Source of the DNA: Ephydatia muelleri
Taxonomy: Eukaryota; Porifera; Demospongiae; Spongillida; Spongillidae
Direction: 5' to 3'
Assembly: GCA_013339895.1 (NCBI GenBank)
Contig: JABACO010000011.1
Coordinates: forward strand, 6,427,527 to 6,491,526
Length of the DNA stretch: 64,000 bases
Shown: piece after piece, positions 37,009-49,607 of the stretch
Layout of the letters: every line of letters starts with the position of its first letter
How positions within the stretch are numbered: the first letter of the stretch is position 1
Translations under genes and position numbers: made by a program
The notes under the pieces: generated by a model
Seen by the model: only the letters and a program-made list of their open reading frames with translations
The model's database searches: none
Told to the model about the DNA's origin: nothing

Positions 37009-37074
<66 letters not shown>

Positions 37075-40000
37075 CCCACTTAGTACATACTTGACAACCC
37101 AAGCATAAATAATGATACATGTGGGATCCTTTCCATTAAAAGGGACCTAGCGCATACATTATACATTTCCAGTACGCGCAATAGAAATGTAACGCTTGCA
37201 TTGACATGTATGGCTAATTAAAAATTCAGAGCCTTACAACTCCATGACGGATACTCTGACTCTCAGTGCGTAAGAAGCAATGTGTAGAGGGACATTTCAG
37301 ACTTCTAGAAAATCAAAAAATTGAAATCTTGAAAAAAAAAACATGCATTACGTCCTTTTTCGCAGAAACGATCCCGTGTATAAATACATGTATATAATAA
37401 AGGGGCAACCTTCACAGCTTATTTTGAATGCAAACATTATCATCCATGTCTACGTTCAATGCATCACCACCCTTACCTTCTCTTCAAGGTCTGACTTGGT
37501 GACCAAGACCTCCTCGGAGAAGTTAACGTCCTTCTCCTTCTTCAACCCTCGGCCATCTTTGTCCGTCACCTTGAAGCAGAACAGTACTCCGTCCTGCCCC
37601 ACAGAGAACAAGTACTGGTCATCATAGGAGACCTTCATCTGATGAGAGAGGGAGGAGGAGGAGGAGGGGGAGGAAAAGGAGGGGGAGGAGGAAGAGGGGG
37701 AGGAGGAGGAGGAAGAGGAGGAGGTTGACGAGGAGGAGGAGGAGGCATTGGTTGTAAAGGCAGGTCAGTGCTTGCAGGGGATTGCCACGCCTCTTCCTGC
37801 CACTCCCACTTACCCGTGTGACCGCCAATGAGTGGGCTGTGTGTTCTTGATACTCCCCTCCATCAGTCAGGGGGAACTTCATGGCTCTCACCGTCCCAGA
37901 GCTGCTTCCAACAAAAAGCATCTTTCCAGTATGGGAGAGGACCACCTGCGTCAGAACTACATCCCCGGCACTGACCTGACGCAGGACCTAGGGGGTGGGG
38001 GAGGGAGGGAGAGGGGGGCAAAGCACAGGGGAGGAGATGAGCAATGCATGGTTGAAGGGGTGATTATGAGGTGGAGACAGAAGGGAGAGGTGGGGGTGAA
38101 GGGAGGGTGGAAAGAAAAGGAATAATTATTCTGTTAATATCAGATTGAGGATATAAGGAAGAAACTCATTGTTAATCACAGCTTACTGTTGAGTCTGCCA
38201 AAATCACTTCTTTGAGGGTCCTGTCTGATCCCACAGCAAAGGTGGTTCTGAGGTCTGGCATAATGGCTATGGATGTATAGCTGCAGGACTTCAGGACACA
38301 CTCTCTTTCCCTCTTGACATTCTGGACGTTCCAATCGTATATTGCCCCATCCATCCCACAAGAAACAAGATGGCTGTCATCAGGATTCCACAGCAGACAG
38401 CGGATCTGGGAGGTACAAAGGCAAGATGAAAGATTGTTGGTGTGGTGTCTGGAATAGATATGTGGCTCCACCACTCCTCCGCTCTGTTTTCCTCCTTCTC
38501 CCTAACCTTTCCATTGTGTCCTTTGAGGTTGCCAATGTTTTCGAATGTGTAGGTCGCAAATAGCTGGATGAGTGTGGTGTTGGCTGCAGCAAACATGTGA
38601 CCACCATTGCTGAAGGAGCACTTCAATGGAGAAGGACAAAAATTGAAGGTTTAGTTGCCCCTCCCATTTTGCCCAAAACCACACCTCTCTGCAACCCCTG
38701 ATTGTGAACTCTTTGAAGGAGCGTATATCGTCGAGAAGGACGTTCATCAGTCTGAGTTTTTCGCTGAACCCCACAAGCAAGAAGAGCCCGCTGGGGTGCA
38801 GTGCTATACTGTAGGCCTCCTCTTGGAACTCTTTGCACAGGTCCAAGGCACTAGCGTTGGCATGCAAAGGAATGTATGGTCACCACAGAGGAATCCATTG
38901 TGTTCACATTACGTTACAGTGTGCAGTGTTTCATAGAGTGAAACAGTAAATTTATACACCATTATTCCATGCATAAATAGTAGTGGGTGTGGCCTGACAT
39001 TTCTGTTATCTCATACTTGAATGGTGCATTTGACATGTTTGGCAATCAGTGAACCCATGACTGTAAGGGCCCCTGGAACCCCATGCCCCACCCCCTTCGG
39101 GACTCACTTGGTCTCATAGTTCCACACTCTGATGGTCTTGTCAGTGGAGCAGGTGGCTATGAGAGGCTTTCGTATGCAAACATCCATACCTGTGATCTCC
39201 CCTTGATGAAAAGAGTGGGTCAGATAATCAAAACTGGCACTGGAACCACCCTACAAGATATAATGAAAAACAAAACAAAAAAGTGGCATAAAGCCTGTGG
39301 ACATAGGAGCAGTCACAAGCGTACCTTCCCACTGCCGGTATTGGACAGAGACAGGCTGTAGATCTGCTGTGTGATGGTGGTACATATTACACTCTCCTCT
39401 GACGGGCTCAGCGTTAGGCTCCTGATCTCATTGCTAGTAGGAGGCTGGGCTTCACTCCCAGCCAGCTGCGGGGGTTGGGTCGACGTGTCCACCCAGATGC
39501 CAACAGTCTGGGTCTTCCTGAACACGTTCTTGTTATCTGTCTTCTCGAAGAGGCACACCGTTCCACTTCCACCGGAGCAGATGAAGCCCTTGGAGTAAAC
39601 AGCAATGCACCTCACAGGCACGGTCTCCTTGGTTACTGGGTGCAATGGCCTGCACATTTAGAAGAAAGAACACCATGTGTAGTTGATTTTCGTTTTGTAA
39701 TAAATAATCTTCTTGCTTACGTGGTCTTTCTGGAATTTTCAGCTGAGTCTTTGTCCCCTGTTGTCGTAGCTGTGTGCACTGTAAACTCATTCTTCAGCTC
39801 TCCGCCTTCAAACAGCTGGATCTTTCCACTGTCTGTGCCCAGCGCCAGTCTGTCTTCAGAGAGCCACGCGTGGCAGAGGTAGTTCTGAGCTTCCACTTTT
39901 ACGAAAGCAAACTGCTTCAAGTTGCCTTCGTTGTACCTAAACAGTTTGAACAGCTTCTCTCCCGACAGGCATATCTGAGTGTTGTCTTCGGGGTTGAAAG

Positions 40001-40541
40001 AAACCTGGGGTGCAATAGTACGTACGATGAAAGCTGCAAGGCTTGAAGCCATAACGGTGCACGACAACATTACCTGGTATATTGGATTTGCAGTGTGGCC
40101 GTTCCCCTTCATCGATGCCATCGATTTGGCCTTCTCCCACTGCCAGTACGTCACCATCCAGTCGGGTGCCCCAGCTTGGGAGACCAAGTACTTGGAATCG
40201 GGAGAGAAAGCCAAGCTGACGTAGCTCTGCGAGTTCTCTTCACCCGGCGTGAGAGTCTTGCGTTTCCTTTGTGTTGTCATATCGAAGATTGCAATGGAGG
40301 CCTTTTCGCCATTCTTCTCGGCGGTAGCCACGTATCGTTTATTGGGGCTTACGGCCATGGCAGTGATGCAGTCGGCTCCGCTGCTGGATATGAACTTTTG
40401 CGTTTTTTGGTCTACATTGTAAATAATGAGATTGGATCCAGCCGGATATATAATGGTTTGCTCGTCCAGGTAGCTGATGTTATTGGATACATCGCCTTTC
40501 AAGCCAAACGAATACTTTGGAATAACCGTTGGAATGGACAT
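33613..40541 (-). CDS. CFAP57: CFAP57 (WDR65), ciliary WD-repeat/coiled-coil protein, 1233 aa
   Basis: CFAP57 is an axonemal protein needed for inner dynein arm assembly in motile cilia. Nineteen exons (minus): 40541-40074, 40004-39721, 39649-39325, 39250-39108, 38850-38685, 38620-38507, 38405-38187, 37987-37814, 37638-37477, 36947-36792, 36729-36636, 36209-36130, 36076-35966, 35905-35732, 35457-35299, 35175-35032, 34784-34533, 34219-34070, 33939-33613; 3702 bp, in phase. Exons 1-9 (residues 1-685) form WD repeats: [55 protein letters not shown]. Exons 10-19 form a continuous coiled coil: [43 protein letters not shown]. Length is close to the vertebrate protein (about 1250). Introns contain CT-rich, 24-bp and GT repeats and a MITE. 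It shares a 186-bp upstream region with RUVBL1. Confidence 0.95.
35495..35705. repeat. Pyrimidine-rich tract in CFAP57 intron 14
   Basis: An almost pure CCCTCTCCTTCCCTCC-type tract with an irregular period of about 12-20 lies between exons 14 and 15 (plus orientation). Open frames over it are low complexity only. Confidence 0.9.
36303..36625. repeat. 24-bp minisatellite in CFAP57 intron 11
   Basis: Units of TCCTGACTCCTCCCTCCAGA plus CACA occur about 13 times with small changes. The 24-bp period is a multiple of three, so long open frames with an 8-residue cycle (about VSGGRSQD) occur on the minus strand. No splice chain includes them. Confidence 0.92.
37013..37072. repeat. GT microsatellite in CFAP57 intron 9
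   Basis: About 30 GT units lie just upstream (genomic plus) of MITE copy C. Confidence 0.95.
37123..37375 (+). mobile_element. MITE-like element, copy C
   Basis: It starts GGGATCCTTTCCATTAAAAG and ends TTTTTCGCAGAAACGATCCC. The interior has GACCTAGCGCATAC, GGCTAATTAAAAATTCAGAG, CCATGACGGATAC and TAGAGGGACATTTCAGACTT. It lies in CFAP57 intron 9. At 253 bp it is the longest copy. Confidence 0.8.
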
Positions 40542-42104
<1,563 letters not shown>

Positions 42105-42487
42105 AACTGTGTCCACTCTGCACTACTCTTTGGCAAAAAAAAACACACCTTGTACCTGTTTCTGGGGGGGAGCTAGGTTTGAGTCACTTATAATTGTTTA
42201 TGGTCCTGTCATCTGTACACATGCAAGTACTAAACACTCTGCTTTCATGATACATTATCATGTGATTTTATGGTAAATGCATTATGCAACCCCAGCGTAT
42301 GGACCATTATTATTAGGTGGGTGCATTTATAATCCCCTCCCACTTATAATGGATATTGACTTTTCATTTGAATTACAAGGCACCTGGAGGTCATTTGTAT
42401 ACAAACAGATAAAAGATGTTGGGAAGGCAACTGACTGGTTGTGCCCCCTGATCTGAGTGTTCTCTCTACATGTCTTGCCAGCTGCTG
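42105..42487. other. 3' spacer between convergent RUVBL1 and NDUFB9
   Basis: Short A and G runs near 42136-42170 and otherwise AT-rich sequence; it should contain both 3' UTRs. No gene. Confidence 0.5.
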
Positions 42488-43186
42488 TCACTTGTAACCA
42501 TACTTCAGTGCCTCTTCGTACCACTGCTTTTCTATTGGGAGCATCTCTAGCACCTGGTCATTGAAAAGAAATTGTATTATTTAATGTTCCAAAAAGTAAC
42601 TACTAATTAATTTTATACGTAGCGTGTGTTCTGTTAGTGTTTAATAACATGTTTCAAGCCAGTGGTTCAATACAGTGATTACTAATTGTAGTAAACACAA
42701 CATGACCCCCTCCGTTGAACTTGAACCCTGCCTTTCAAACCCATTAGTTTTTTAACCTGCTTTGACTAATCAATAACACCACATCCCCCAGTCAAACTCC
42801 CCGAAGGCGCGGCTCACAATGTGAGTCCTTCAAGTGCTAATCCAGGTACATACGTGAGGGGGTGGCGCCATGTTTCTTTCCCACTTTGAACCTTCGGGAG
42901 CTTCGGGTGCTGCAAAGGGAGGAACTACTGACCACCACTAAGTCTTGAAACGTTCATACTTACAGATATAAGGGTCTGGGTGCTTGCGGCGTTCGAACTC
43001 CCGTTCACCCTCCTCCAGCAACTGTGCAGCGCGCGCGATGTCTTTCAGGTCCTTGTGGGCGTCAAACTTGGCCCTTAGGATGACAGCCTCTTGCCTCCAT
43101 GCCTGCCTGTCCACCGTCCATGACAGAAGGTGCTTCTGGGCGTTTCTGTATAGCCTAGTAACTCTCTGAGCGTGCGATAAGCTCAT
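42488..43186 (-). CDS. NDUFB9: NDUFB9 (complex I B22, LYR protein), short form, 114 aa
   Basis: NDUFB9 is an LYR-motif accessory subunit of mitochondrial complex I that binds the acyl carrier protein. Exons (minus): 43186-42964, 42909-42854, 42553-42488, total 345 bp, in phase. Residues 8-20 hold RVTRLYRNAQKHL with the LYR tripeptide at 12-14, followed by LRAKFDAHKDLKDIARAAQLL and FERRKHPDPYI, a close match to the family core. Exon 2 (PEAPEGSKWERN) replaces the PDSPGGTSYERY segment. The last exon ends EMLPIEKQWYEEALKYGYK. The vertebrate protein is about 179 residues, so most of the C-terminal tail is missing here; either the lineage has a short form or a further exon was missed. Confidence 0.85.
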
Positions 43187-43261
43187 CGTCTTTAAAAGTC
43201 AAGTGTCACGTGAGCCAGACAAAACTTCTCGTTCCCTGAGAGAGGGGCTTCATTCAAAAAA
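43187..43261. promoter_or_regulatory. 75-bp bidirectional promoter, NDUFB9 / small membrane protein
   Basis: Only 75 bp separate the two divergent start codons. The interval contains GTCACGTGAG (an E-box/USF-type palindrome). Such a short shared promoter suggests co-expression. Confidence 0.5.
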
Positions 43262-43626
43262 ATGGTGTGTTAACGTATATTAAGTAGATACTGGTTAAGG
43301 ACAAGGGCATTTCTTGTTTCCCTGTAGGGTGGAGTACGTCGTTTTGAGTACCCCAAATACGTGTGGTCTCCCGCTGGTGGGTGGTGGTGCAACCCGAGGC
43401 AGTGGAAGAAAAATACATTATGGGCGTTTGTTATTGCTGGCTTGAGCAGTGCTACTGTGTGGTACATCTCTGCTCAGCTCGAGGCAAGTTGGCCCAGCAA
43501 CCGGAAGTGCCTTTAAGTGCAGCGTAACCTTTTGTTTATTTTCTACAGCGTCGCCCCGTGGCACCGTACAGACATATACCATCGCAATATTGGTGCAAAC
43601 ATGCAAAGGTACGTTCCAGGTTTTGA
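43262..43626 (+). CDS. Small single-pass membrane protein, probably mitochondrial, 78 aa
   Basis: The reading is ATG (43262-43264) directly followed by an intron, then exons 43328-43483 and 43549 onward. The protein begins MGGVRRFEYPKYVWSPAGGW, has NPRQWKKN, a hydrophobic helix (LWAFVIAGLSSATVWYISAQ) and then RRPVAPYRHIPSQYWCKHAK. Exon 2 ends GAG|GCAAGT, a GC donor. A possible donor after AAG at 43608 is followed by a stop five codons later if unspliced; the unspliced end is given here. I do not recognise the family by name. The head-to-head pairing with NDUFB9 and the short charged-TM-charged layout suggest a respiratory-chain or inner-membrane protein, which is inference. Confidence 0.55.
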
Positions 43627-44179
43627 ATTATATCCGGTTGCTCTGTACAACCTTCCTGAGATGTGTTGGGGAAAGGGGTGGGGGGGGGGGGGGGGGGGGA
43701 GGGGGGGGGGAGTTGAGTTTACGACTCTAGTGCCCACTACACGTCCCAAGGCTGAGAAAGTTTGCAGTTATGACATGCTTAGCTGTATGGTGCATTTTGC
43801 AAAGTGAGTAGGACATTTTAGAAGACAGTGTCTTGGTTCGAACGCAGCCTCATAGTATAACGATGTAGTTGTATGCCCAAAATATAAATTAGGACCCCCT
43901 AAAAAATGAAGAGAAAAAATTTGTTGCACACTGGTGTCCGTCATTTGGGGTCTCAACTTTTCCTTATTCCCCCTCCTCCCTGGACCACTGAACGTGGCTT
44001 GAATTAATTGCAATGTCGTGATGATGGCTTTCTGGACAGCATACATCTGGTTTGCTGATCAAACCTTATACCAAGAACTATAAGTGCTGCTTTTCCTGTA
44101 TTTCGAAAGGGAAACTGCGATCAGTATAACCACACATGCATTATATAAAGCCTCACCATTTTTATTTACTAATTACGTG

Positions 44180-44255
44180 TGCCAGAGCTATGTGCCAGAG
44201 CTATGTGCCAGAGCTATGTGCAAGAGCTATGTGCAAGAGCTATGTGCAAGACCTG
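44180..44255. repeat. 13-bp tandem repeat
   Basis: Six units of GTGCCAGAGCTAT, the last ones reading GTGCAAGAGCTAT. Confidence 0.9.
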
Positions 44256-44454
44256 CGGGTCCAATATAGTAGCACTTTTGCACTAATGTGTACATCTGTA
44301 TTTCAATCGGTCTACCACAAGACCACTATTCCTTAGAAACACGCTTCTGGTCTCTTGCCCACATGCAATTTACTGCGCCCCATCAATTGCCATTGTCGAT
44401 GATGGACTCCGGTGAACAAAGAAATGCTTCTTCCGTTCTGATGAGTTTCGTCCA

Positions 44455-44640
44455 TTATGTGGTATAATGCGGAGTCAACCATGATTACGCGGTGTAATGC
44501 AGATTCAACCTTGATACCATGGTTACGCGGTGTAATGTGGAGTCAGCCCTGATGCCATGTTTACGCGGTGTAATGCGGAGTCAGCCCTGATGCCATGGTT
44601 ACGTGGTGTAATGCGGAATCAGCCCTGATGCCGTGGCAAG
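44455..44640. repeat. About 42-bp degenerate tandem repeat
   Basis: Four to five units share GTTACGCGGTGTAATGCGGA, then GTCARCCCTGATGCCATG, with variation between copies. Confidence 0.85.
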
Positions 44641-45544
44641 TCTGAAAAGTCATCTGAACTATCTTGCTTATCAGAAATTCAGGAAGTGCACATGAACTTC
44701 AAACCAAGGGTGTGATCGTATTCTGTCCACTGTTTTGCTTGTAGGATCGTGATGGTGGTACTCAATTGTGACAATTGCCAGTGTTCCAGACCGTGTCTTT
44801 TCTCCAAGTAATGTCCTCAGACCATCTTATTTGGCAGTACTGGAGTCCAGTACTTAAGACGACCTATTTTAGTCCTACCTTGAAATGGTTGCCTGAAATG
44901 GGCCGCTGGACCGAAAGCAGTGTTTTAAATTACCTGTTACACAGTCCATTGTAATGCCATATCTTTAAGATGAAATAGACATGTTGAATTAATATGTTGA
45001 ATTCAAGATCCTGGTGGACTGTCAGATGGACTATTTCAGGTTGCCTGAAGTAGCCTGCCCATGCAGGAACACTTCACTGTGTAGCCGTACAAAGTCCTTC
45101 AAATGAAATTCCATGTATACACTGCACATAAGTCAAGATTGTGATGGGTAACTTGCAACAATACACAAGTACGGCTCGAACAAAGGTGGCATTGCATTTC
45201 ATGCATTGCCATGTTGGGTTTATCCTTTCAATGAAACAGGAATCTGTGTGGTACTATTCCTTACAGGTGGAGCATTCAATCCAATTGGACTATTAAGAGA
45301 CAGGACAGAACACTAGTATTGATTCTGCTTTTTGACTGGCACTTCTCAACCATATGATTGGAAACAAAACTGCTTTGCTTCTCTAAGTACATCATCAAGT
45401 GGTTTTCTCATCTTTTCTTGATCCAATGCTGTGGCAAAGACTATGCTAAATAGACCACAGTCGAAAGTTCACGACTGCATTTTAACATTTTGACAATGTA
45501 GTGTGCTATGGCTGCTTGGTGAGCACCAAACTTGTGATTTGTAT

Positions 45545-45690
45545 TTGAAGAGTGGGTGGGGTAGGTGGGAAAATGTATTGAAGAGTGGGTGGGGTAGGTG
45601 GGAAAATGTATTGAAGAGTGGGTGGGGTAGGTGGGAAAATGTATTGAAGAGTGGGTGGGGTAGGTGGGAAAATGTATTGAAGAGGGGTGG
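45545..45690. repeat. 33-bp tandem repeat, 4-5 copies
   Basis: The unit is TATTGAAGAGTGGGTGGGGT, then AGGTGGGAAAATG. The last copy is diverged (GAGGGGTGGGGTGGG). G-rich, spaced GGG runs could form G-quadruplexes. Confidence 0.92.
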
Positions 45691-48526
45691 GGTGGGTGGG
45701 AGGATGTTTATTTGCAGCTATTGAAGATGTTCACTTCTCCATTAGTAACCCTCACACTAGACACCATAATACAATGATTACTTCTGTATCTGGACACACC
45801 CAGAGATTTCATAGTAAGACCACAGGTGAGATTCAAATATAGAGCGATTTTTGTTTCTCAACAACTTTTTGTGCAGCATATTAGTTATGTTATCAGTAAG
45901 CACTGATCCTTGGATGATAGAATATTCTTGTCAGCACTCGACAAGGTATCCAAGGCTTGGAGGTAGCTTTTGCTCCTTTAGTTTTCAAATGATACAAATC
46001 CACATCTATTAGATCATCCGTGTTAACATGGTGTACAGCTTTCTTTTGCCATTGTGATGAAGCAATCTTCCTCAACTGATGCTGCCTTTTAAATCTAATA
46101 CAACTTTCTCATCATTATTACAAGCTGTTGACTTTGCAATTGATGGGCTATGTGGAGTATTCTTTCCAGGTTGCTGTTTTCTAGATTTCGGCTCATGATG
46201 GCTCCTCAAGGTGGGCAATATGTGTGCTTTTGCTGTTGCCAGCCAGATGATACTCTGTTTCTTTGTGGTTGCAATGCTTGAGAATGATGCATCGAGTGAT
46301 TCTGTTTTGGCATTAGGTGGCAATATTGGTGATAATGTACAGGTGCCTAAGGGAAAGAACCCTGGAAAATAAAAATTGTTGCGGCTTCAGTGATGATTGC
46401 TGTGTTGGTGGTTTCTGTGACGACAATTTATGCAATTGTGATTTCTGATGCGATGATGATAGAGGGAACAGAAGCACCTGCGAAACATTTCCCACAAAAT
46501 CTTAGTTTCCTACCAATTTGTGAAAGTTTGCACCCTCAAACATTTATATATGGTATGTTCCATACCATCTTTTAAATTCTAACATTAGGACTTTACAAAT
46601 TTTCTAGGGAATGGAATTATGCAATAAAACTTACTCAAACTTAGTGAATGACTGGAACTGGATAATTTGAGGAAATTTTGCTTTCCCACCAAATATGACC
46701 TCAATAGGAGGTGTAGTTGTGTAGGTAGGAAGTGTTGTAAGCAAACATAGTGAACAATAAATTAATCCCAGATGTTGTCTCAATATTTTTACAAGCATCA
46801 TGTCTGTAAGGTTTGATTATTAAATAAGTCCATTGGATTAAATTTATGGTACAGATGAAATAGCTTGTATACATGGGACAGTGTCTGTGAAAAGGGCGAT
46901 ATTATGAAATTTCAGGAATGAGCATTAAAGTTGACAAAATCATGCATAATTCAGTAGGCAGACCCATTCGAATGAATATCTTTTTAGAAGAAACATTGTT
47001 CGATTTCTAAGTATAGAAATAGAAACAAATGTTTATCTGCCTTAAAAAGTGCATTGCTCACTTGGATAAGCCTCTTTGGCTGGTGAAGGAACTGCCTCCA
47101 CCCACTTTGAAGTAAAATAATAATATACTTATATGTAGAATATCGTGCAACACTACTGTTTAATCACACACCAGAGGATGAAGTGGGTGACAAAGGTCCA
47201 ACAAAATCATGAAACCATGTGGAATAGACAGGAACAGGATGAAGCTTAGTACAACACTGAGCTGATTTCTGACTGTTCCTTAGGCAAGGTATCACACGCT
47301 GACACTTGTAATTATTTATTTCTAGAACAAACCAGAATAATGTATACTTGTATACTATCTCTGAACTTCTCTACAACCTAGTATGGTTTGCAGATATCTT
47401 AAGATGCACTCACATAGAGGGCAACTTCCTTATTTAAACCCTTCCATGAAAACCGTTTTCTTATCCAATGTACGCAGCCTAGTTTGGTCTGGCTGGACAC
47501 AAAATTGCCACAGACCAAAGCATTGATCTGCAGACCCTCCCCTCTTCTCACCTTTAAGTCCTAATGTTGTACGTTAGCTTTGTTCTAAGCAGTTGGTACA
47601 AAGAGCACTGACCTTTGTGGTCTACCCGCCAGTCCATCTGCTTGCCCAGTGGACTCCAAATTAGGGTGGGAAGCATATGAGACTAGGGGTTTGGAATGTT
47701 GGCTGCTTCCCTTTATGAGGTATAAGGGAAGTCATGTGTGACCTGCAATGTGTGACTAATAGATGTAACATTAGTAGACATTTGCACAAAGGGATGGATG
47801 GCATGGCCCATTGGTACACAGAGGTGGGCACCAACGTAAGGAGTGGTTTAATCTTTACTGCTCTAAAGTGTTGTCCTCCCAAGATGTCGACCAATGTCGT
47901 TTAAATTCCATGCAATAAAAATGACCGTTGTTTTTGTTTGTTTGTTGCCTGTATTCTACAAGCATCATCATGAAGTGTGCACTCTCTTCTACAGGAAGAT
48001 GACCCGAGATTGGGCCAGCCTGCTGACCACCATCACCACACTCACTGAATTCATCTTCATACCCAGAACTGCAGGGGAACACTCGTTGTGCGGGGATGAG
48101 GAGTAGGTGTTTGCACCAGTGTAGTCTACATTCAGTATGTGTTGATCTTATTCCTAGTTTGCACATTTACAAAGGCAGGGTACGATAACAATACATGTAG
48201 AAGGCAAGTCGTAAGTTCCAGAAACCATTTCAATGAGTAACAAAGCTTTGTAGGGTTTGTATAGAATTCTGTGCATTCATTACCATGGTAGTATGGAAGA
48301 CAATATGTCACCTTGGTAATGAGTACATAGCATTTTATGAGCCCACATTGGAAGCAAAGCCAAGCTAGGCTTATCGGATCGTAGCAGGCATGCAGCTGCA
48401 TTCTTTGCAATTTAATCCGATGGCACAGAAATGCTAGCAGATGCTTTACAAGTACAGTAGAACAAACACTTGTAAACAACGGACACATGGATGATGGTTG
48501 TAAAAATCTGTACAAAGAATTGATCG

Positions 48527-49426
48527 TCAGAAGACAAAAGGAATGAGAGCTCTGCGAATGGTCGGGTATTCCTTGAACTTGATGTGGTACCACTTGTGAT
48601 TGGCATAGGACCTCGGGATGAATGTGGCCGCCGTGAATAGGAACCACACCAGGCCGGCCAGCGACCAGGTGGCGATGGCCCATCCAGCCCACTGGAGCAT
48701 CTCCCCGAGGTAGTTGGGACAGGAGATGAGGCAGAAGAGGGGACCCTTTGGGAGGTAGTACTCCCTGTCCTTCCGGCTCTTCCGCATGCACACCAGCTGC
48801 GTGTCTGCTGCCCTGTTCAAGACAAAGCCGACTGCAAACAGGATGAGGCCGATGATGAAGCGTGGGTCATAGTAGTAGTGTTGGCAATAGTCCACGGACC
48901 CTATGAAGTCGGCGTTGACGTAATGGTAGATGACGTTGGCGATGAAGGTGGAGATGGGCATCCACATGGCCACTTTGGAGCTGCTGTACCGCGTGACGCA
49001 AGGGTGTATGAAGGAGCGGTGGATGTAGTGGAGGGTGAAGAGAGAGTAGAATGCGAGGTTGATAGCGTCGAAGCGACACTGTCCCGCCAAGAAATAGGTG
49101 AGGGAGAAGAGGACGATGCCGGGGACCAGCTCCGTGATGACGTAGGCGATGCGCGCCGGGACGAGTCCTTGCTCGTCCCCAGTGCTGTGCCTGCCGTAAG
49201 GGGCCGGCTTGCACGCTTGGGCGATGAAGGTGATGACGGCGAGGAGGAAACCCAACATGACAAGGCCGTAGTGGATCCAGAAGCGAATCTCGTCGGGGAA
49301 TCGGCTGAACGAGACGATCGCGGTGTCGTTCACGTCGAACAGCGAGTAGGGAATGCCGTACCCGAGGCTGCCTTGCGCGCTGCACTTGGTGAGACTCACC
49401 TTCGAGGCACAAATATACACAGCCAT
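48527..49426 (-). CDS. Steroid 5-alpha-reductase family enzyme (SRD5A1/2-like), intronless, 299 aa
   Basis: These ER-membrane enzymes reduce the delta-4 double bond of 3-oxo steroids with NADPH. One exon encodes 299 residues with six or seven hydrophobic segments. Family marks are PAPYGRH, TLHYIHRSFIHP, DPRFIIGLILFAVGFVLN, LPKGPLFCLISCPNYLGEML (cofactor-binding region), WAGWAIATWS and the C-terminal KFKEYPTIRRALIPFVF. Vertebrate SRD5A1/2 are about 255-260 residues; the extra length is at the N-terminus, so a later Met could be used. The physiological sterol substrate cannot be read from sequence. It is divergent from TOPORS with 181 bp between starts. Confidence 0.9.
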   Translation of the reverse strand: MAVYICASKVSLTKCSAQGSLGYGIPYSLFDVNDTAIVSFSRFPDEIRFWIHYGLVMLGFLLAVITFIAQACKPAPYGRHSTGDEQGLVPARIAYVITELVPGIVLFSLTYFLAGQCRFDAINLAFYSLFTLHYIHRSFIHPCVTRYSSSKVAMWMPISTFIANVIYHYVNADFIGSVDYCQHYYYDPRFIIGLILFAVGFVLNRAADTQLVCMRKSRKDREYYLPKGPLFCLISCPNYLGEMLQWAGWAIATWSLAGLVWFLFTAATFIPRSYANHKWYHIKFKEYPTIRRALIPFVF

Positions 49427-49607
49427 GGGCTGTATGTGCTATAGGAGAATAAACGTATATAATTATATGCATACATTCGGATTTAAATAGTAGCTCTGCA
49501 CTAATCCTTCTTACCTTTGTTATTGCAAAATCTATTACTTCTACCACGCAGCACAATAAAATTTATAGATTTTAATTTGAAAATTGATGGTGAGCGCCGA
49601 ATAGAAG
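49427..49607. promoter_or_regulatory. Bidirectional SRD5A-like / TOPORS promoter region
   Basis: The start codons of two divergent genes are 181 bp apart. The sequence is AT-rich with no motif that I can name with confidence. Confidence 0.4.

Larger units (their letters stand above)
43627..48526. other. 4.9-kb region without a supported gene
   Basis: It has a G-run (43681-43711), several tandem repeats (44180-44255, 44455-44640, 45545-45690) and scattered minus-strand open frames at 46495-45893 and 48166-47855 that show no family I know. The ORF at 48166-47855 (EYRQQTNKNNGHFYCMEFK) may be a decayed mobile-element fragment. No splice chain closes in phase. Confidence 0.45.

Noticed and set aside
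45893-48166. Minus-strand frames as a transposase or gene
   Set aside because: They are short, separated by stops, with no recognised motif and no phase-consistent splicing; kept only as a note in the spacer entry.
48878-49444. Plus-strand frame of 188 codons opposite the SRD5A-like gene
   Set aside because: It is an antisense shadow with no domain; the minus-strand frame has clear family motifs.
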